From a bacterium (lineage in GTDB: Bacteria > Zhuqueibacterota > Zhuqueibacteria > Oleimicrobiales > Geothermoviventaceae), in the NCBI GenBank assembly GCA_028275345.1, contig JAPWUV010000001.1, forward strand, positions 372,001 to 436,000: a stretch of DNA of 64,000 bases, written 5' to 3'. Below the pieces are notes generated by a model that was not told where the DNA came from, searched no databases, and saw nothing but the letters and a program-made list of their open reading frames with translations. The number at the start of each line of letters is the position of its first letter. Within the stretch, counting starts at the first letter, position 1. Position numbers and translations under genes: made by a program. Below, piece by piece: positions 8,891 to 18,328 of the stretch.

Positions 8891-10602
8891 GGCCCGGTCA
8901 GAATGTGCGGCGTGAGAAAGATGAGCAGATCCGTCTGTTTGCGCTCGAGCTTCTTATTGCGGAACAAATGGCCCAGAAGCGGAATGTCCCCGAGCAGCCA
9001 GATCTTGTTCACCGTCTCCTGCTTGTTTTCCTTGATGAGTCCGCCGATGACGACGGTTTCCCCATCCTTCACGGTCACCACGGTTTCCACCGAGCGCTTG
9101 GAGGTGATGGGGGCTCGGTTCTTGTCGATCACCACCTCCCCCGTCACCTCCTCGATCACCGGGTTGACGAACATGGTGATGGTCTGATCTCCCGAGACGT
9201 GCGGAGTGACCCGCAAGGAGATGTTCACGTCCTTGTACTCGAAGGTCACGATATCGCCCTGGCCTCCCACGCCTCGGTTGATCTGAGGCACGGGGAAGGT
9301 TTCGCCCACGCTGATCACGGACTCCTCATTATCCGCAGCGATGATCCGCGGGTTGGAGATCAACTTGGACTGCGTGTTCTCTCGCAGGTAGTTCAAGACG
9401 GCGGCGAACTGGGAGGCGGAGAGCGTGGCGTAGCTGATCTTGCCGAACGGGGGCTCGGAGTAGGCCGAATAGGGGAGCGTAGCCCCGGACGCCAACGCGC
9501 GCTCCCCGTGCAGGCTCACGGTGATGGCCTTTGTCCAATCGATGCCCAGGCTGCCCGTCTGTCCGGGATTGAGCTCGATGAGCTTGGCCTCAATCATGAC
9601 CTGGGGCGAGGCCACATCCAGGGCTTCCACGATGCGATCCACGTGCCGGATGTTGTCCACCAGGTCCGTCACGATGAGCACGCTGGAGCGTCGTCCGGTC
9701 TGGACGCTGGCGGTAGTTCGGCCGCCGGTCGTAGACGGTGCGGAGGCCGCCGGGCTACTCTGGAAGTTCGTCGAGAAGACGAACACCTTGGCGTTCTTGG
9801 AAAGCACGTCGGCAACCGCATCCTTGAGCGCCCGCGCATCGATGTAGCGGAGGCGGTAGACCTTGGTCGCCATTTCGCCGAGGTCGAGCTGGTCCAGCTT
9901 CTTCACGCGGATGACGTCGCCGTCGATCACGTACGTGTAGCCGTTGGCCTTGAGGATGTTCTCGAGCGCTTGGTCGAGGGTCACATCGTGCAGGCTCACG
10001 GTGATCTTTCCCGTCACCTCGCTACCCGCCACAATATTGACCCCACTCTGCTTGCCGAGCATGCGGAGCACGTTGCTGATCTCGGCGTCGAACACGTCCA
10101 ATGTGATCAGCCGGCCTTGGGCCAACCTCTCCTGAAGGCTCTGGAGCTCCCGTTGCGGTTCAGGAGGCCGAGTGCGAGGTACCTCGACGTGAGAGGCGCG
10201 GGTGCTGTCGCTATCTGGGTTCACGAAGGAGACGCGCATTCCCGAGGGAATGGTCTCGGCTCGAAGGAGCCCTGGCGACCTCAGCCGGAAGACCACCGCC
10301 GTGGATGGCGGTTCGCGGCGAAACTCGTAGATCTCGATCTGCGACACCAGGCCCTCTTCCATGCTCCGCTTCTGCCAGCCGAGATCCGGCTGTGTGCCGT
10401 GGAGGAACAGGACCCAGTTCTTGCGCGACGGGTCCATCTGCGTGCTGAAGGTCACCAATTGCGTGATCTGCAGATGGAAGGTCTGCGGCTGCACCGCCTC
10501 GATGGATTGCAGCTTTGCCTGTCCTGAAGCGATGCCCCACCAACCCAGGGGAGCGAGGAGAAGGATCAGCCTTGCTCCGCGCCGTATGTCTCTCGGACTC
10601 AT
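8887..10602 (-). CDS. pilQ: Type IV pilus secretin PilQ
   Basis: 571 aa with a signal peptide (LLLAPLGWWGIASGQA). The N-terminal part resembles an AMIN-like domain, followed by an STN/N0-type region (LDVFDAEISNVLRMLGKQSG), an N1 domain (VYRLRYIDARALKDAV) and the C-terminal secretin gate (VPQINRGVGGQG through LLIFLTPHIL). It forms the outer-membrane ring through which the pilus exits. It is short for a PilQ, with a reduced N-terminal region. It sits between the pilP-like gene (13 bp) and pilT (4-bp overlap). Confidence 0.93.
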   Translation of the reverse strand: MSPRDIRRGARLILLLAPLGWWGIASGQAKLQSIEAVQPQTFHLQITQLVTFSTQMDPSRKNWVLFLHGTQPDLGWQKRSMEEGLVSQIEIYEFRREPPSTAVVFRLRSPGLLRAETIPSGMRVSFVNPDSDSTRASHVEVPRTRPPEPQRELQSLQERLAQGRLITLDVFDAEISNVLRMLGKQSGVNIVAGSEVTGKITVSLHDVTLDQALENILKANGYTYVIDGDVIRVKKLDQLDLGEMATKVYRLRYIDARALKDAVADVLSKNAKVFVFSTNFQSSPAASAPSTTGGRTTASVQTGRRSSVLIVTDLVDNIRHVDRIVEALDVASPQVMIEAKLIELNPGQTGSLGIDWTKAITVSLHGERALASGATLPYSAYSEPPFGKISYATLSASQFAAVLNYLRENTQSKLISNPRIIAADNEESVISVGETFPVPQINRGVGGQGDIVTFEYKDVNISLRVTPHVSGDQTITMFVNPVIEEVTGEVVIDKNRAPITSKRSVETVVTVKDGETVVIGGLIKENKQETVNKIWLLGDIPLLGHLFRNKKLERKQTDLLIFLTPHILTGP

Positions 10603-10615
10603 GTCAGAGCCTCGA

Positions 10616-11104
10616 CTACTTCTCGGAATTCGGACGGAAGAGGGTGACGTTCTTCCCTCTAAATCGGCAGATCACGTAATCTCTTTCGATCTTAATGACC
10701 TCCAGGTCTCCTTCGCGCTGGCCCTCTCCGAGCACGTACGGCCCAATGATCACCATCGTGCTGCGCGGCGTGCGCGAGATCCCTTTCCACGCAAGCTCTG
10801 CGCTGTCGGCCGGCGAGGAGGCGGTATCCGGTGGGGCCAGTCGATTGGCCCCAGCGAATGGATCGCGACCCCAGTCCGCAAACATCTCTTTCACGGCTGG
10901 GGGAATGGTGCTGGCCCTGGGGCGTGAGGCCACGCCCAATTCCGCAGCAGCCGCCTGAGCCGTGCGCGCGATCGTCTGCGTCACCTTCCGCGCCGCGGTG
11001 GGCTTTTTCTTCCCGCCGGAGAGGAACTGCGTCCACACCACCACCAGCAGCACCACGCCGAGGATGGCCAAAAGGATCTGTTCGCTCTTCTTCAGCTTGG
11101 GCAT
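10616..11104 (-). CDS. PilP-like pilus assembly protein, single-pass membrane
   Basis: 162 aa. One N-terminal membrane anchor (about residues 8-28, ILLAILGVVLLVVVWTQFL) is followed by a basic Ala-rich linker and a small C-terminal beta domain (GISRTPRSTMVIIGPYVLGE ... ICRFRGKNVTL) like the HR domain of PilP/GspC, which docks on the secretin. The DPFAG segment before it is typical of this family. It lacks the PilP lipobox and is anchored like GspC instead. Position between pilO and pilQ supports the call. GAGGCGG precedes the ATG. Confidence 0.75.
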   Translation of the reverse strand: MPKLKKSEQILLAILGVVLLVVVWTQFLSGGKKKPTAARKVTQTIARTAQAAAAELGVASRPRASTIPPAVKEMFADWGRDPFAGANRLAPPDTASSPADSAELAWKGISRTPRSTMVIIGPYVLGEGQREGDLEVIKIERDYVICRFRGKNVTLFRPNSEK

Positions 11105-11113
11105 CGACCGCCT

Positions 11114-11725
11114 CTACATCTGTTGGGCCCCTGCCTCGCCGGCTGATCCGCTGGCGGGGAGCTCGGAGCCGCGCAGGTACAACAAGCACGAAAGGTAGAT
11201 CCTCAACTTCGGGTACAGACCAGGATCGTACTGGAGGATCGTCCCCGTGGGCTCCAGGAAGAAATCCATCTCGGGCAATTTGTCCAGGAAACGGCCGAGG
11301 GAGAAAAATGAGCCCGTTGCCTGAATACGGAGCGGGAGTCGGACCACCGGGCCCTCGGCTTTGCCCTCCACGAGCACACCGTAGTCGGGCTCCACCGAGG
11401 TGAAGGCTACGCCACAAGTCCGCGCATGCTGGGCCAGCTTCGCGACGACCTCGTCGAGGGATTTGCTCTCCACCAACCGGGCCCGGATGCCGTCGAGAGC
11501 CGCCTCGAGGCTGTCCACTCTGCCTTGAAGCCGACGCACCTGGATGGCGGCCATCTCCGCCCCATGCACCTTGCCCGTGAGCAATAGGCGCTGCTGCCGC
11601 AGATGGTCGATGCGGGCCTGCGTCGGGCGCATGTACAGCAGATACCATCCGAGGAGTAGCGCCACTTCGATGCCGGCAATCAGCCCCATCCTGGCCCACG
11701 GGTTCTCGAGGCGCCGTTTGATCAT
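11114..11725 (-). CDS. pilO: Type IV pilus inner-membrane alignment protein PilO
   Basis: 203 aa: a short cytoplasmic tail, one membrane helix (about 13-32, LIAGIEVALLLGWYLLYM), a coiled coil (RIDHLRQQRLLLTGKV onward) and a ferredoxin-like periplasmic domain ending with YDPGLYPKLRIYLSCLLYLR. PilO pairs with PilN in the alignment complex between motor and secretin. The ATG overlaps the stop of the PilM-PilN fusion by 4 bp, so the two are probably made in equal amounts. Confidence 0.85.
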   Translation of the reverse strand: MIKRRLENPWARMGLIAGIEVALLLGWYLLYMRPTQARIDHLRQQRLLLTGKVHGAEMAAIQVRRLQGRVDSLEAALDGIRARLVESKSLDEVVAKLAQHARTCGVAFTSVEPDYGVLVEGKAEGPVVRLPLRIQATGSFFSLGRFLDKLPEMDFFLEPTGTILQYDPGLYPKLRIYLSCLLYLRGSELPASGSAGEAGAQQM

Positions 11726-14403
11726 GGTGCCGTCCCTCCAGGAATCTCGGCGACGATGGAAAACTCGACCCCGACCCGCGGATTGTCGCTCGTCCGGCTC
11801 TCCTCCATCCGAACATTGGCGAAGAGGCCGGAGGTTCTGAGCACGATGAGAAAGTGCGCCAGATGAGTCCCCTCGTTCGGTGGGTCAGGGAAGACGATCC
11901 CGCGCAGCCGCACGAAGGCCAGCGCCTGGTCGCTGACCGTCTGCCGCATCTGCTCCACCGCTTCCTTCCGGTCCACGAGCTCGACAGCTGTGAGCGCGAT
12001 CTGCGCCGGCGTGAGCTTCGAAAGCACGTGCAGGTAAAACGGGACTAGAGGATCCTGCGGCAAGGCCTCTCGCAGCTCTTTCATCTCGCGCTCCAGCTGC
12101 GTCCATGCCTGTTGCAAGCGCTGAAGCTCGCTCTGATGGTGCACCAGGGATTGGTACTGGTCCTGGAGCACGGCAAGTTCGTTCCTCTCGATCCTCTCCG
12201 AGTAGATGGCTTGTCCGGTGAGAAGGCCGATGGCAAGCAGACCGAAGACGGCGCCATACGCCAGCGATTTCTGGGCGTACCGAATGGCGCTGCTCTGGCG
12301 CAAAGGCCTGGGCAGCAGGTTGAGGTCCTTCGCGGGTCCAAGAGCCAGACCGAGAGGCACGACGAGAGAAGGCCCGTAGGCTTCCAATCCGTCGAGGGAA
12401 GCCTGGATTGGTAGGCCGAGCCCAGGATCGAAGGGATTGAGGCAGGCCGTGGGGATCCCGGTCTCCGCTTCCAGCGGTTTCCCGAGGTTGAGTACGGTGG
12501 ACCCGATGCCGCAAATCCAGATCTTTTCGAACGAAGATACCCCGAATTTCTGCCGGAAATAGTCCAAGGACCGGGCGATCTCGCTTGCGAATTTCTCCAG
12601 CACGGGCCGGACGGAGATGGCAATGTCGTTCAGGGGCACCCCGTCCGAGGTGGTCTCGCCCACGCCGAAACCCGCCACCCCGTAGCGCTGCAGGATCCAG
12701 AACGCCTCGCGCTGGCTCAGGGATCGGCTCTGCCCATCGTAGAAAAGAGTGTCGGTGAGGGCGCTCAGGAAGTCGTCCAAAGCCACGGAAATGGTCCGCT
12801 CGAAAGCCAGTCGCCCCCCGTGCACGAACAGGATCTGGGAGCGCAGCATGCCCACGTGAACCAGAACGTGGCAGGTTTCGGGATTGTGCGCCTTGGTCCG
12901 GCGAAAGAGCTCGAAGAGCGCGACGGAGGGGGAGTAGATCCCGGTAGGGCGGACTCCCGCGGTCTGGAAAAGTTGGGCGTACTTCAGCAGGCCATCCCGC
13001 TCGGCCCCCACCACGAGCAGACTTTGCTTCTTGGGCTGCGAATCGTCAACGACCCGATAGGCATATTCCCCGTTCTCGGCTGGAAACGGAAGATCCTTCC
13101 GCAGCGCCCAGGCAATGGCCCGGAGGGTTTCCTTCCGCGGAAGCTTGGGCAGCTCCAGGATCCGCGCCGTCATCTCCATCAGCTGGGAGGTGACTTCGAC
13201 GGTGGCCTGACGGAAGGCCTTCTCCTGAAGAAGCTCCCGCAAAGTGCGCGAAAGGGTTTCCGAGGCTTCTCCACCTTCGCCCATCTGCCGGAAGGGCAGG
13301 ATCCCGTACGCCTCGAGCTCAAAGCGGCGACCCGTGCGCACGAGCGAGACAAAAGTCACCTCGCTGCTGCCGATCTCCACGCCGAGGCGGCGATCCACCT
13401 CTCGGAAGCCGAACTGATGGAGGATGCTGGCGCGCATCAGGCTGCGTTCCAGGACTACCTCCATGGTATTCTCGACAGCCGAGCTGGCCTCCTCATCGGC
13501 CCAGGCCGCCTCAAACCTCTGGGCTACCTCTTCCAGTCCGATCTCCGGCGGCATCCCCACAACGGAGCCTGGCTCTCGCCCTTCGGCCACCGCGTCCCTC
13601 ACCGGCGCGGAAGGTTCGCCTAACCCGTGCGGTTGGGCCGACTCAACCCCGCTCTCGGAGGGAGCTGTCGCGGCGTGAGTCGCCCCGAGCTCTTCGGCCT
13701 CCGGGAGCGTTTCCAAGGCGGCCAGGAGATCATCCAAGGCGCGCCGGCTTTCATCCTTGGATTGTGCCTCCTTTGTCAGCGGCTGTCCGGCCTGGAGGTC
13801 TGTGATTTTGGTTTCGGTTTGCCTATCTGAAGGCGAGGGCTTTTCCTCGATTATCGACTCGGCCTCTCCTGGGGGGAATACGTCTTCGAGAGTCTCCTCC
13901 ACAAAGGCGCCCGACTCTGCCTCCAGGAACGAGGGTTCCCGCACGGAGGTCTCGGGTTCCACCTCGGCCAGCGCCAGATCGGAAAGCTCGGAGAGCTCAG
14001 GGGTCAGCCCGGCGAAGAGATCATCGGTTTCGGGGGCCACTTCCGGCTCCAGCTGAGAAGCGGATTCGGCCAGCTCAGGCGCAGGGGGAGCCTCCTCCAA
14101 ATCGAGCCATTCGAGGAGCTCCTTGAACTGCTCTTCCGAGGCGGAAAGGGTTTCCGGATCGATCTGATCCGGCGAAGGATAGGCTGTGTCCGTCTCTTCG
14201 AACGGTGAGGAGCTGGGAAGTCCCCCGGCCGGTGAGGCTGCGGACTGCTGGATCAACCAGTCGATATCGGCGAACGCGCTGCCCCACGGCCGTCCGTCTG
14301 GGCGGACCGTTTCCGTCTCACGGGATTGGCTTGGGGCGTTCGCCCGAAGGGATGCTCCCGAACTCGGTTTGGTCATCGTTCCCGAGGCCCTTTTCCGCTT
14401 CAC
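11722..14403 (-). CDS. pilM: PilM-PilN fusion with long acidic N-terminal extension
   Basis: 893 aa, far longer than PilM (about 350) or PilN (about 200). Residues 1 to about 335 are Glu/Pro/Ser/Ala-rich and look disordered. From about 339 a PilM-type actin-like fold follows (RRLGVEIGSSEVTFVSLVR; LRKDLPFPAENGEYAYRVV). At about 692-698 the PilN motif KDLNLLP appears, which in separate proteins is the PilN peptide held in PilM's groove; then a membrane helix (about 714-734), a coiled coil and a PilN-like periplasmic domain. The fusion makes the PilM-PilN contact intramolecular. The ATG (or a second one at 14376) lies inside the 3' end of ecfA, an overlap of 86 or 59 bp. Confidence 0.88.
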   Translation of the reverse strand: MKRKRASGTMTKPSSGASLRANAPSQSRETETVRPDGRPWGSAFADIDWLIQQSAASPAGGLPSSSPFEETDTAYPSPDQIDPETLSASEEQFKELLEWLDLEEAPPAPELAESASQLEPEVAPETDDLFAGLTPELSELSDLALAEVEPETSVREPSFLEAESGAFVEETLEDVFPPGEAESIIEEKPSPSDRQTETKITDLQAGQPLTKEAQSKDESRRALDDLLAALETLPEAEELGATHAATAPSESGVESAQPHGLGEPSAPVRDAVAEGREPGSVVGMPPEIGLEEVAQRFEAAWADEEASSAVENTMEVVLERSLMRASILHQFGFREVDRRLGVEIGSSEVTFVSLVRTGRRFELEAYGILPFRQMGEGGEASETLSRTLRELLQEKAFRQATVEVTSQLMEMTARILELPKLPRKETLRAIAWALRKDLPFPAENGEYAYRVVDDSQPKKQSLLVVGAERDGLLKYAQLFQTAGVRPTGIYSPSVALFELFRRTKAHNPETCHVLVHVGMLRSQILFVHGGRLAFERTISVALDDFLSALTDTLFYDGQSRSLSQREAFWILQRYGVAGFGVGETTSDGVPLNDIAISVRPVLEKFASEIARSLDYFRQKFGVSSFEKIWICGIGSTVLNLGKPLEAETGIPTACLNPFDPGLGLPIQASLDGLEAYGPSLVVPLGLALGPAKDLNLLPRPLRQSSAIRYAQKSLAYGAVFGLLAIGLLTGQAIYSERIERNELAVLQDQYQSLVHHQSELQRLQQAWTQLEREMKELREALPQDPLVPFYLHVLSKLTPAQIALTAVELVDRKEAVEQMRQTVSDQALAFVRLRGIVFPDPPNEGTHLAHFLIVLRTSGLFANVRMEESRTSDNPRVGVEFSIVAEIPGGTAP

Positions 14404-15190
14404 TCCGCTCCCTCTCGGCCAGGGGGCTCTTCGCCCACAGCGACTCGGCCAGGTATTCCACGGGCGGTTCCAGACCGATCCTGAGGAGCATATCGACCTG
14501 GGCGAAGATTCCTTTAGGCTCGCCGTCCAAAAGCACCTTCCCCTGGCGCATCACCAGCAGGCGCGGGAACGATTCCACTTCCTCCGGGAACTGGGTGATG
14601 AAAACAATGGATCGCTGCGGGTCCTCTTCCGCCAGCTCCTGGACCAAAGCCAGCACCTCGGCCCGGCCGGCTGGATCGAGGACAGAAGTGGGCTCATCGA
14701 AGATGAGGTAACGGGGGCGCATCGCAACTACGCTGGCGATCGCCAAGCGCTGCTTTTCCCCGCCGCTGAGCAGGTGAGGCGGATGATGGCGGTATTCCCG
14801 CAGTCGGAAGCGCTCGAGTACCTCCTCCACGCGGCTCCGCATCTCGCGCGGAGCCAATCCGAGGTTCTCGAGCCCGAAGGCCACTTCCCTTTCCACCGTA
14901 GTGGAGACGATCTGATTGTCGGGATTTTGGAAGACCATCCCAACGCGCCGCCGGATCTCGAGCACGCACCGCGGGTCGCGCGTGTCGAGCCCATCCACGA
15001 GTACTACCCCCTTGGTGGGCCGGATGAGGGCGTTGAAGCAGCGGACCAACGTGCTCTTCCCGCAACCGTTCGGTCCGATAAGGCCGACGAGCTCCCCCTC
15101 TCGGATGTCCAGCGTCACCCCATCCACCGCCCGGATGCGCGAGCCATCCGGACGCGGGTACTCCACCACAACATCGCGGAGCTGGATCAT
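14318..15190 (-). CDS. ecfA: Energy-coupling factor (ECF) type ABC transporter ATPase, orphan
   Basis: 290 aa from ATG 15190, where the conserved reading MIQLRDVVVEY begins. Walker A GPNGCGKSTLV, Q-loop VFQNPDNQIV (the ECF-type NPDNQ), signature LLSGGEKQRLAIA and Walker B YLIFDEPTS are intact. The switch histidine position reads ITQFPEEV: Gln (codon 14591-14593) replaces His. The C-terminal 60 residues exceed a minimal ABC domain and end with a polar tail overlapping pilM. No EcfT or S-component gene is nearby, so partners must be encoded elsewhere or the protein has another role. It is preceded by 184 bp without a gene or clear promoter. Confidence 0.85.
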   Translation of the reverse strand: MIQLRDVVVEYPRPDGSRIRAVDGVTLDIREGELVGLIGPNGCGKSTLVRCFNALIRPTKGVVLVDGLDTRDPRCVLEIRRRVGMVFQNPDNQIVSTTVEREVAFGLENLGLAPREMRSRVEEVLERFRLREYRHHPPHLLSGGEKQRLAIASVVAMRPRYLIFDEPTSVLDPAGRAEVLALVQELAEEDPQRSIVFITQFPEEVESFPRLLVMRQGKVLLDGEPKGIFAQVDMLLRIGLEPPVEYLAESLWAKSPLAERERSEAEKGLGNDDQTEFGSIPSGERPKPIP

Positions 15191-15374
15191 CGGACCACGG
15201 ACCTGTAGGTTGGATGCCGACCGACTGGGGCAGATTTGGCAGGAAAGGGAAAGGAAGGACTGCACCGACCGCCTCGGTCAGCCGGGGGTATGGAGGGAGG
15301 ACGTTGAAACAGCGCCCGTCTCGGCCCGCCGGGCAGATGTCTAGCCCCTCGGGCGTGCGTCTCAGTGCCTTCCC

Positions 15375-16289
15375 TCATGGCAAATCCAGTTCGAAGCGAG
15401 TGATCTCGTGGAGCTCGAGCACGCGCTCCTTCACGTCCGCAAGGGTGATTTCCCGCATCCGCCGGAGGCTGAAGTCCTCTACACAGAAGGAGGCCAGCGC
15501 CGTACCTACCATCACGGCCGACTTCAGGGACTCGAATCGAGTGTCCCCTTTGCGCGCCAGGTAGCCCATCATCCCGCCGGCGAAGGTGTCGCCCGCGCCC
15601 GTGGGATCGACCACGCGGGCCAGAGGATAAGCTGGAGCGGAGAACACTCTGCCCTCGGCGAAGAGCAGAGCCCCGTGTTCCCCCTTCTTGATCACCACCG
15701 ACTTCGGCCCCATCCGCTGGATAGCCTCGGCGGCCCGGGCCAGGGTGTACTGGCCGCTCAGCTGGCGTGCTTCCTCATCGTTGATGATGAGCATATCCAC
15801 CCGGCGGAGCGTACGGCGCAGATCGTCAGGCGCCCCGGAGATCCAGAAGTTCATCGTGTCCATGGCCACGAAGCGGGGGCTCCGCATCTGATCGAGGACG
15901 TGGCTTTGCAGTTCCGGGTGGATGTTAGCCAGGAAGACGAAGGGGGCGTCGGTGTAGCTCTCGGGGATGCGGGGTGAGAACCCCTCGAACACGTTGAGAT
16001 GAGTGTAGACGGTCGTGCGTTCGTTGAGATTCTCGTGGTAGATGCCGCCCCAGCGGAAAGTTTTGCCTTCCTGCACCTCGAGGCCGTCGAAGTCGACGCC
16101 TCGCTCGCGCAGGAAATCGATCTGGCCCAGTTCGAAGTCGCTGCCGACCACGGCCACCACCTTGACCGGGGCGAAGAAACTGGCCGCGGTCGCGAAGTAC
16201 AGAGCCGAGCCTCCGAGCGCTTCTTCCACCTTTCCGGCTGGAGTCTCGACGCTGTCCAGCGCTACGGAGCCCACCACGACCACGCTCAT
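15375..16289 (-). CDS. PfkB family sugar/nucleoside kinase
   Basis: 304 aa. It has the N-terminal substrate motif GSVALDSVETPAG, GGSALYFATAAS, the NxxE-type segment INDEEARQLSG and the anion-hole/base motif DPTGAGDTFAGG with its catalytic Asp, so it should be active. The lid segment FRWGGIYHENLNERTT suits a compact sugar or nucleoside acceptor, but I cannot name the substrate. It follows argS by 25 bp in the same train. Confidence 0.85.
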   Translation of the reverse strand: MSVVVVGSVALDSVETPAGKVEEALGGSALYFATAASFFAPVKVVAVVGSDFELGQIDFLRERGVDFDGLEVQEGKTFRWGGIYHENLNERTTVYTHLNVFEGFSPRIPESYTDAPFVFLANIHPELQSHVLDQMRSPRFVAMDTMNFWISGAPDDLRRTLRRVDMLIINDEEARQLSGQYTLARAAEAIQRMGPKSVVIKKGEHGALLFAEGRVFSAPAYPLARVVDPTGAGDTFAGGMMGYLARKGDTRFESLKSAVMVGTALASFCVEDFSLRRMREITLADVKERVLELHEITRFELDLP

Positions 16290-16314
16290 CGGTTCCTCCG
16301 GAGGGGAAGTCGGG

Positions 16315-17961
16315 TCACATCCGTTCGGGCGCGCTCACGTGAATCAGGCGCAGCCCATTGGCCAACACGATCCGCACGGCTTCCGTCAGACAAAGTCGGG
16401 CGGCCGAGAGCTCCGGGTCCTCACCCACCACCCGATGCCGATGGTAGAAGCGGTGGAAGCTCGCCGCCAGCTCTTGCAGGTACGTGGTCAAGCGATGCGG
16501 TTCCAGGAACCGGGCGGCCCCGGAGATCACTTCCGGGAAATCCATCAGATTCTTGATCACCTCAAATTCCTCCGGTTCCCGCAGAAGGTCGAAGTTGGCC
16601 TGCGCCGGGAGCTGGAGGCCCCGTTCCTCGGCAAATCGGAGGATGTTGCAGATCCGCGCGTGAGCGTACTGGACGTAGTAGACGGGGTTTTCCTCGGACT
16701 GCTGTTTCGCCAGGTCGATGTCGAAGTCGAGGGGCGCCGACATCTTCCTCATCAGGAAGAAGAAGCGGGCCGCATCGACGCCCACCTCTTCGATCAGCTC
16801 CGCCATTTCGATGATCTGCCCTGCGCGTTTGGACATCTTCACCACCTCGCCCCCGCGCAGAAGATTTACCTGCTGGATGATGTTCACCTGGAAGCGTTGC
16901 GGATCGATTCCCAGCGCCTGCACTGCCGCCTTCATGCGGGGGATGTAGCCGTGGTGATCTGGCCCCCAGAAGTCGTAGACAAGGTCGAAGCCCCGCTCGA
17001 ACTTGTTGCGATGATAGGCGATGTCCACCAGGAAGTACGTGGGCTCCCCCTCGCGGGTTACGAGCACTCGATCCTTCTCATCGCCGAACTGACTGGCCTT
17101 GAACCAGATCGCTCCGTCCTGCTCGTAGGCCAGCCCGCGCCGCTTGAACTCCTCCAGCACTTCCAGATGCGCATTTGCCTTTCGGAGTTCGCTTTCCCGG
17201 AACCACACATCGAAGTGGACGCGGTAGGCGCGCATAGCCTCCTGATGCTGGCGGATCATCTTCTCCAGCGCGATCTGAGTTAGCTGCTGCTGCCGCTCCT
17301 CCGCAGGCATGTGGACGAAGCGATCGCCGTATTCCTGGCGGATCTCCATGGCCAAGTCGCGGACGTACTCGCCGTGATAGCCTTCCTCCGGGAAGGGCTC
17401 GTCGATTCCGAAAAGGGCCATGTAACGGGAGCTCACGCTCATCCCGAGCAGCCGGACCTGCCTTCCGGCGTCGTTGATGTAGTATTCGCGCTCGACCCGA
17501 TAGCCGACCGCCTCGAAGAGATTGGCGATCACATCCCCGACGGCCGCAGCGCGGGCGCTCACGACGTTCAGTGGACCTGTGGGATTGGCGCTCACGAACT
17601 CCAGCTGTACCCGCCGGCCCCGGCCCCAGTTGGAACGGCCGTAGGCTTCGCCCTGGGCCAGGATCTCGGCGACGAGCCGCCGCAAATACCTTTGGGATAC
17701 GCGGAAATTGATGAATCCCGGTCCTGCCACTTCGACCGACTCGACGTAGTTGGGGTCGAAGGGCTCTGCCGTGAGCGCCTCAGCGATCGCTCGCGGCGGT
17801 TTGCGCAGCTCGCGCGCCAGCTCGAGAGCCACCGTAGCCGCGATGTCCCCGTGCTCGGGGAGCTTGGGCTTGTCGAGAGGGAGGCTATCCACCTCTCGTT
17901 CTACCCCCAACCTTCGCAGTCTTTCGGCCAGAGTCTGTCGCAGGTAGTCGTCAATCCTCAT
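16315..17961 (-). CDS. argS: Arginine-tRNA ligase
   Basis: 548 aa class Ia synthetase. It contains the N-terminal tRNA-recognition domain, the HIGH-region equivalent ending FVSANPTGPLNV, the segment YYINDAGRQVRLLG, DFWGPDHHGYIPRMKAA and a KMSKRAG signature, and a C-terminal helical anticodon domain ending ...HVSAPERM. It charges tRNA-Arg with arginine. It starts inside the 3' end of rsfS (11-bp overlap), so both are probably co-translated. Confidence 0.97.
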   Translation of the reverse strand: MRIDDYLRQTLAERLRRLGVEREVDSLPLDKPKLPEHGDIAATVALELARELRKPPRAIAEALTAEPFDPNYVESVEVAGPGFINFRVSQRYLRRLVAEILAQGEAYGRSNWGRGRRVQLEFVSANPTGPLNVVSARAAAVGDVIANLFEAVGYRVEREYYINDAGRQVRLLGMSVSSRYMALFGIDEPFPEEGYHGEYVRDLAMEIRQEYGDRFVHMPAEERQQQLTQIALEKMIRQHQEAMRAYRVHFDVWFRESELRKANAHLEVLEEFKRRGLAYEQDGAIWFKASQFGDEKDRVLVTREGEPTYFLVDIAYHRNKFERGFDLVYDFWGPDHHGYIPRMKAAVQALGIDPQRFQVNIIQQVNLLRGGEVVKMSKRAGQIIEMAELIEEVGVDAARFFFLMRKMSAPLDFDIDLAKQQSEENPVYYVQYAHARICNILRFAEERGLQLPAQANFDLLREPEEFEVIKNLMDFPEVISGAARFLEPHRLTTYLQELAASFHRFYHRHRVVGEDPELSAARLCLTEAVRIVLANGLRLIHVSAPERM

Positions 17962-18328
17962 CGCTCACTTCCGTGATTTCTGCGTCGCCCCAGAGGGATT
18001 CCAGGGAGTAGTAGGCCCGCGTTTCCGGTTGGAACACATGGGCCACCACATCCACGTAATCCAGCAGGACCCAGCGTAGGTATTCGTAGCCTTCCCGGTG
18101 CCAGGCCCGGATGTTTTCCTTCTCCAGCTCCTCCTCGATATGGTCGGTGATGGCCTTGACCTGCACATCCGTCTCTCCGGTGCAGATCACGAAGAAGTCC
18201 GTGATGCTGGTGATCTTCCGCAGATCGAGGATTACCACGTCCAAGGCCTTTTTCTCCAAGCTCAATCGGGCGATGCGTTCGGCGAGGAGGCGCGAATCCG
18301 TGCCGCTCCCGCGACCCGGCTCCCTCAC
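17951..18328 (-). CDS. rsfS: Ribosomal silencing factor RsfS
   Basis: 125 aa from GTG 18328, chosen because it overlaps the stop of the upstream glycosyltransferase as GTGA and gives the usual RsfS length; the frame stays open further upstream. RsfS motifs are clear: KKALDVVILDLRKITSITDFF, CTGETDVQVKAI and the conserved GYEYLRWVLLDYVDVVAHVF. It binds uL14 and blocks subunit joining in starvation. Neighbour argS overlaps by 11 bp. Confidence 0.93.
   Translation of the reverse strand: MREPGRGSGTDSRLLAERIARLSLEKKALDVVILDLRKITSITDFFVICTGETDVQVKAITDHIEEELEKENIRAWHREGYEYLRWVLLDYVDVVAHVFQPETRAYYSLESLWGDAEITEVSDED

Noticed and set aside
8848-10527. 559-codon plus-strand frame
   Set aside because: Exact antisense of pilQ; His/Asp-rich shadow composition.
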